The notes under the pieces: model-generated
The model's database searches: none
Told to the model about the DNA's origin: nothing
Seen by the model: only the letters and a program-made list of their open reading frames with translations
Translations under genes and position numbers: made by a program
Part shown: positions 60,874 to 64,000 of the stretch, in pieces
Position numbering within the stretch: position 1 is the first letter of the stretch
Layout: each line of letters begins with the position of its first letter
Source of the DNA: Synergistaceae bacterium DZ-S4
GTDB lineage: Bacteria; Synergistota; Synergistia; Synergistales; Synergistaceae
Assembly (NCBI GenBank): GCA_025943965.1
Contig: JAPCWD010000002.1
Coordinates: forward strand, 62,001 to 126,000
Reading direction: 5' to 3'
Length of the DNA: 64,000 nucleotides

Positions 60874-62406
60874 TTACGGTTTTGCGTAACGGCCGATAAA
60901 GAGTATGGCCCCGGTGCCATTGTCCCTTATTATGTAGATGAAAGGCCTGTCTGCCTTGAATTCTATGATATCTCCGGTGTCCGGATTCATCGAGGTCTTT
61001 GTCATTATGACAGCCGTTGCCGCCGCTGCTTCCGTTCCTTCTTCCCCCACTTCAATGAAAGTCTTGTGGAGGGCCGCGCCAATGTACATATTTCTCTTCC
61101 CGTTCATACCTGAAAAATCAGCCCTGCCGGGGTCAAAAGCCTCAGTAATGCCCATTCCCTTCAGAGCCTCGCTTAGCTCAAAGCTTTGCTCCGTTTTAAA
61201 TTTGGGAATGGTAAGCTTAACTTTATGAGGCGACATGAGGGTCGCCCACTCAGTAAATTTTGTGTAGTCAAGCTTTCTGTCTATCTTCCGGAGATCTGTT
61301 CCCTTTTGCGGCAGGAGTACAAGCATTGAAAATCTGTTGTCCTTGTAAGGGATCTCCGCGATCTCGATGCCGTCCTCTTTGAGATATCTGATCCCGCTCT
61401 CAGTCTTTGTCATCATAACTGTCGGGATCTGCTCCGAGGCAGCGGCGTAAAAAGGCATTGCACGGGAATTTCCCGGTTCGAACTTTGTCGCCCAATCTGA
61501 TCTGAACCAGACGGCATTGGTAAGTACCAATAAAGTGTCTTTATTCAATATGCCGTCACCGATCAGGTTTTTTATTTTATGTTCTGTCTCTTTTTCCACC
61601 CATTTGTTTATCGTTGTCCGGGCTTCTTCCGTTTTGTCTCTGTAATCAAGCGCTGTCAGCAGGGCTCCGTAAAAACGGCTCATCATATCTTTGTATTTAG
61701 GAAGCAGCTTTTCGCCTTTCGCCGGCCATAGTGCGTTTGCCGTCTTTACAGCCGCTGTTCCTTCGGGTACTGAGTTGATGTCGTTTATCAGTGCTGCCAT
61801 GCTTCTGTGCATATCGGGATCAAAGTGGAGCACACTCCTCATTTCTCCGGCAGTCTCGCCTGCCGCCCCTGCGTATGTCATTGACAGGGCGGATGATATG
61901 CTGTAGGGGGAGATGAAGAGGCTGTCCCCGGACTTTGCCGCCATGTACCTGTAAATGTCGAATGTGAATTTACTGACTGCTTTTGCTGCCTGGAAGTTAA
62001 GGGGTCTTTCCTTCGATCCCGGTCCTCCGGTCTCCACTGCCGAGAGCCCTGCCGCAAGGGCCAGGTCTTCCAGTTTTGTCCTCATCTTTTCGAAATCGCG
62101 GCCCTTTGCCCCGAGTTCGTTCCTGTAACCGTTGATCAGCTGGCGCATAGCGCAAAGGATATCTTCACTCATTAATGACGGTTCGGCAGAGATCTTCTGA
62201 AAGGCATAGACGATCATCTCCGCTGTCTGCTCTTTTGTGTAGGAGCTTTCGCCGGGATCGACCCTTTCATTTATCAGGGACCGGTCCGAAAGTATCTCAA
62301 GGGAGTGGTATGTCCAGTGATATGCCGGTATGGAATCATTCGCCGAAAGCGGCGTCGGTGTGATCGTTAAAAGTATTGAAAGGATAAGGAACAGTTTTTT
62401 CATCAT
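60874..62406 (-). CDS. secreted serpin with N-terminal SLH-like segment
   Basis: 510 residues. Signal peptide 1-22 (cut after PLSA). Residues about 29-70 (HWTYHSLEILSDRSLI, then TKEQTAEMIVYAFQKI) resemble one degenerate S-layer-homology repeat, as in Synergistota envelope proteins. The serpin fold fills about 135-510: LFISPYSISSALSMTYAGA, NAVWFRSDWATKFEP, VGEEGTEAAAATAV and the closing DRPFIYIIRDNGTGAILFIG. The hinge EEGTEAAAATA has the small residues of inhibitory serpins; by counting, P1-P1' falls near Thr-Ser in MTKTSMNP. ATG 62406 has GGAG upstream. It may guard the cell against proteases. Confidence 0.92.
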   Translation of the reverse strand: MMKKLFLILSILLTITPTPLSANDSIPAYHWTYHSLEILSDRSLINERVDPGESSYTKEQTAEMIVYAFQKISAEPSLMSEDILCAMRQLINGYRNELGAKGRDFEKMRTKLEDLALAAGLSAVETGGPGSKERPLNFQAAKAVSKFTFDIYRYMAAKSGDSLFISPYSISSALSMTYAGAAGETAGEMRSVLHFDPDMHRSMAALINDINSVPEGTAAVKTANALWPAKGEKLLPKYKDMMSRFYGALLTALDYRDKTEEARTTINKWVEKETEHKIKNLIGDGILNKDTLLVLTNAVWFRSDWATKFEPGNSRAMPFYAAASEQIPTVMMTKTESGIRYLKEDGIEIAEIPYKDNRFSMLVLLPQKGTDLRKIDRKLDYTKFTEWATLMSPHKVKLTIPKFKTEQSFELSEALKGMGITEAFDPGRADFSGMNGKRNMYIGAALHKTFIEVGEEGTEAAAATAVIMTKTSMNPDTGDIIEFKADRPFIYIIRDNGTGAILFIGRYAKP

Positions 62407-62442
62407 TCTGTCTCCATTCCGTTTTGTTGTCTCTGACCTGGC

Positions 62443-62448
62443 ATTATA
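62443..62448 (-). promoter_or_regulatory. -10 element of the serpin promoter
   Basis: Perfect TATAAT on the minus strand about 40 nt before the serpin ATG; no good -35. Confidence 0.4.
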
Positions 62449-62481
62449 GAGTGATATTACAATAATTGATTTAGTATTCAT

Positions 62482-62513
62482 GCTGATTTTATCCTTACAT
62501 CAGAAAAATCAGC
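62482..62513. repeat. inverted repeat between divergent serpin and nitroreductase genes
   Basis: GCTGATTTT (62482-62490) and AAAATCAGC (62505-62513) form a perfect 9-bp dyad with a 14-nt spacer. It lies upstream of both divergent -10 elements and could bind a shared regulator. Confidence 0.5.
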
Positions 62514-62572
62514 CTGATCACACTGATCCGGATAGTCGTTTCTGTGACCTTTTCCAACATTTCTCCCGAGGT

Positions 62573-62581
62573 TGGTATAAT
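62573..62581 (+). promoter_or_regulatory. extended -10 promoter for the nitroreductase
   Basis: TGG-TATAAT (62573-62581), a perfect extended -10, about 44 nt before the TTG start. Confidence 0.55.
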
Positions 62582-62624
62582 AGTCACTGTATCTGAGACT
62601 ATCAAAAGAAGGGAAGTAGTATCA

Positions 62625-63473
62625 TTGCCGTCAATGACAGTTGATCCTTCAAAATGCACAAAATGCGGGACATGCGTAAAGGTCTGTCCTGCAGGAATAG
62701 TTAAGGTTGGGGATACGGGTCTGCCTGAGATGGATGTAAGGCTGGCAGGGCGCTGCATCGAATGCGGCCATTGCGCACTCTTCTGTCCCGAAAGCGCCAA
62801 TTGTCTTTCCTTTCTGAAAAATGATGAGATGGTCGCATCCGCGGATCTCGGTATGCCCTCAGCGTCAGAGGCGCTGAACTTTTTAAAGACCAGGAGAAGC
62901 ATAAGACGGTTCAAAAGCGAGCCTTTGCCTCAGGATGTTTTTGACAGGATATTCGAGGCCGTAAAGAACGCCCCCACCGCATCCAACAGGCAACCGGTAA
63001 GATGGATAGTTTCATCGGATCCTGAAAAGACAGTGGAGATCACCAACCTTATCCTCTGCTGGATGAGGGAAGAGATATTCAAGGATCCGACATCACAGAT
63101 CGCCATCATAGGCGCTGCGATGATAGCAAAGGCGAAAGCCGGGGAAGATGGCCTGCTGAGGGGAGCGCCTCATGCCGTGATCGCCGTGGTGCCAAAAGAT
63201 CACATGTGGCCGGAGGATGCATCCATCGCGCTTACATACCTTGAGCTTGCAGCACATGCCATGGGGGTGGGAGCCTGCTGGGGAGGCTTCCTTACCGCCG
63301 CTGTCAGAAACTTCAAAGGCCTGAGGGAATATCTTGGCATAGGCGAGGATGAACATGTCTGCGGGGCACAGATGATCGGATATCCGTTGATAAAGCCCGT
63401 CAGACAGTTCCCTCCGAGGAAAAAGCAGAATATTGAATGGATCAGGCAGAGGAAAGAGGACCTGTTAACATAA
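62625..63473 (+). CDS. nitroreductase with N-terminal ferredoxin domain
   Basis: 282 residues. Two [4Fe-4S] motifs, CTKCGTCVKVCPAG and CIECGHCALFCPES, fill residues 11-60. The FMN-binding nitroreductase domain follows from about 90: RRSIRRFKSEPLPQDVFDRI, APTASNRQPVRWIV, the AAHAMGVGACWGGFL helix and MIGYPLIKP. Such ferredoxin-nitroreductases in anaerobes take electrons from ferredoxin to reduce flavins, nitro groups or enoates. Start set at TTG 62625 with AAGGGAAG about 10 nt upstream; ATG 62634 is a close alternative, and a frame open to 62544 overlaps the promoter. Confidence 0.9.
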   Translation: MPSMTVDPSKCTKCGTCVKVCPAGIVKVGDTGLPEMDVRLAGRCIECGHCALFCPESANCLSFLKNDEMVASADLGMPSASEALNFLKTRRSIRRFKSEPLPQDVFDRIFEAVKNAPTASNRQPVRWIVSSDPEKTVEITNLILCWMREEIFKDPTSQIAIIGAAMIAKAKAGEDGLLRGAPHAVIAVVPKDHMWPEDASIALTYLELAAHAMGVGACWGGFLTAAVRNFKGLREYLGIGEDEHVCGAQMIGYPLIKPVRQFPPRKKQNIEWIRQRKEDLLT

Positions 63474-63569
63474 GATTTTCAGTCCGTTAAGTTTATACAT
63501 TATAATGTCCGGGGGGATAGCGTCAGTTTTCCCTTTTCGGCAGATCAAACAGCCCGGGAGGCACACTGA

Positions 63570-64000
63570 ATGACAGAGAAAGACTACACGCTTGCTTCTA
63601 CGATAAGGGTCAGATATAGTGAGACCGACCAGATGGGGGTCGTTTACTACGCTAATTATCTTGATTGGTTTGAGGTTGCAAGGACTGAATTCTGCCGCCT
63701 TATGGGGATTCCGTACTCAAAGTGGGAAGAAGACGGACTGATCCTTCCGGTAGTCGAAAGCCACTGCCGCTACAAGCACCCTGCCAGATATGACGACCAG
63801 ATACAGCTTTGGTGCAGGATAACGGATGTCAGGATCTACAGCGTGACATTTGAATACAGGCTGCTGAGAGCATCTGACTACAAACTGACAGCAGAAGGCT
63901 GGACAAAACACGGATGTACTGACTGTAAAGGCCGTCTGTATAAAAAGGAACATCCGTTTTATAACTGGATAATGTCCCGTGAAGAGGCAAAGACGCCGGG
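63570..64000 (+). CDS. acyl-CoA thioesterase, YbgC/4-hydroxybenzoyl-CoA type (3' end outside window)
   Basis: Hotdog-fold thioesterase; 143 codons are visible and the frame is still open at the window edge, close to the usual ~135-150 length. The active-site motif is YSETDQMGVVYYANYLDWF with the catalytic Asp, then ARTEFCRLMGIP and PVVESHCRYKHPARYDD. GGGAGG is 8 nt before the ATG at 63570. YbgC-like proteins hydrolyse short-chain acyl-CoAs or belong to the Tol-Pal region; no tol gene is visible here. 96 nt after the nitroreductase. Confidence 0.93.
   Translation, partial: MTEKDYTLASTIRVRYSETDQMGVVYYANYLDWFEVARTEFCRLMGIPYSKWEEDGLILPVVESHCRYKHPARYDDQIQLWCRITDVRIYSVTFEYRLLRASDYKLTAEGWTKHGCTDCKGRLYKKEHPFYNWIMSREEAKTP

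Overview
The window looks like chromosomal core DNA from a member of the Synergistota, a diderm anaerobe that lives by fermenting amino acids and peptides. Three things point there. A secreted protein at 58338-59276 ends in a Synergist-CTERM-type tail (Gly-Gly-Cys, then a hydrophobic stretch, then Lys-Lys-Lys). A full lipid A/Kdo operon proves an LPS outer membrane. Oxygen-sensitive or anaerobe-type proteins are common (rubredoxin, a class I hybrid cluster protein, Etf-linked dehydrogenase, ferredoxins), next to many amino-acid racemases, dehydratases, transporters and peptidases. I saw no rRNA, tRNA, CRISPR array, insertion sequence, integrase or phage gene. The species cannot be fixed from the sequence alone.

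Layout. 1-3037 (minus): etfB-etfA-glcD, probably an Etf-coupled 2-hydroxyacid (lactate-type) dehydrogenase, running off the left edge. 3212-8650 (plus): transketolase, tRNA m1A58 methyltransferase, queH, a HypE-like AIR synthase and an M24 aminopeptidase. 8730-10684: rubredoxin, an HD hydrolase and a ZIP metal transporter. 10867-23222: a ten-gene operon for Kdo-lipid A (lpxI, lpxB, msbA, an lpxK-glycosyltransferase fusion, kdsA, kdsD, waaA, an unknown gene, kdsB, an ELM1-family gene). 23338-32420: an inactive-looking secreted rhodanese, then amino-acid metabolism (two threonine-dehydratase-like enzymes, homoserine dehydrogenase, an ornithine-racemase-like enzyme, an ornithine-cyclodeaminase-family enzyme, a DMT exporter and an NSS symporter). 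32595-43286: an FAD dehydrogenase, leucyl aminopeptidase, amidohydrolase, a CyuA-type desulfidase, RecD2 and a polar amino-acid ABC transporter. 43631-50170: a small acidic protein, an L,D-transpeptidase, hisS, aspS, an MBL hydrolase and a class II aldolase. 50455-53337: alanine dehydrogenase, a class IV aminotransferase and an Asp/Glu racemase. 53504-56329: an Rrf2 regulator, a ferredoxin and hcp, likely a nitrosative-stress unit with a visible operator. 56477-64000: phosphoglucomutase, the Synergist-CTERM protein, RmuC, a secreted serpin with an SLH-like segment, a ferredoxin-nitroreductase and a partial acyl-CoA thioesterase.

How it works together. Peptides and amino acids enter through the NSS and ABC systems or are released by the aminopeptidases. 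Racemases, dehydratases, alanine dehydrogenase and aminotransferases turn them into keto acids, and Etf, ferredoxin and rubredoxin carry the electrons. The envelope operon supplies Kdo2-lipid A. The strongest leads for new biology are the unknown gene inside the Kdo operon (20075-21286), the LpxK-glycosyltransferase fusion with an altered P-loop, waaA lacking any standard start codon, the racemase-dehydratase-imine-reductase operon at 26840-30892, and a 37-bp palindrome covering the ribosome binding site of the ABC transporter gene.
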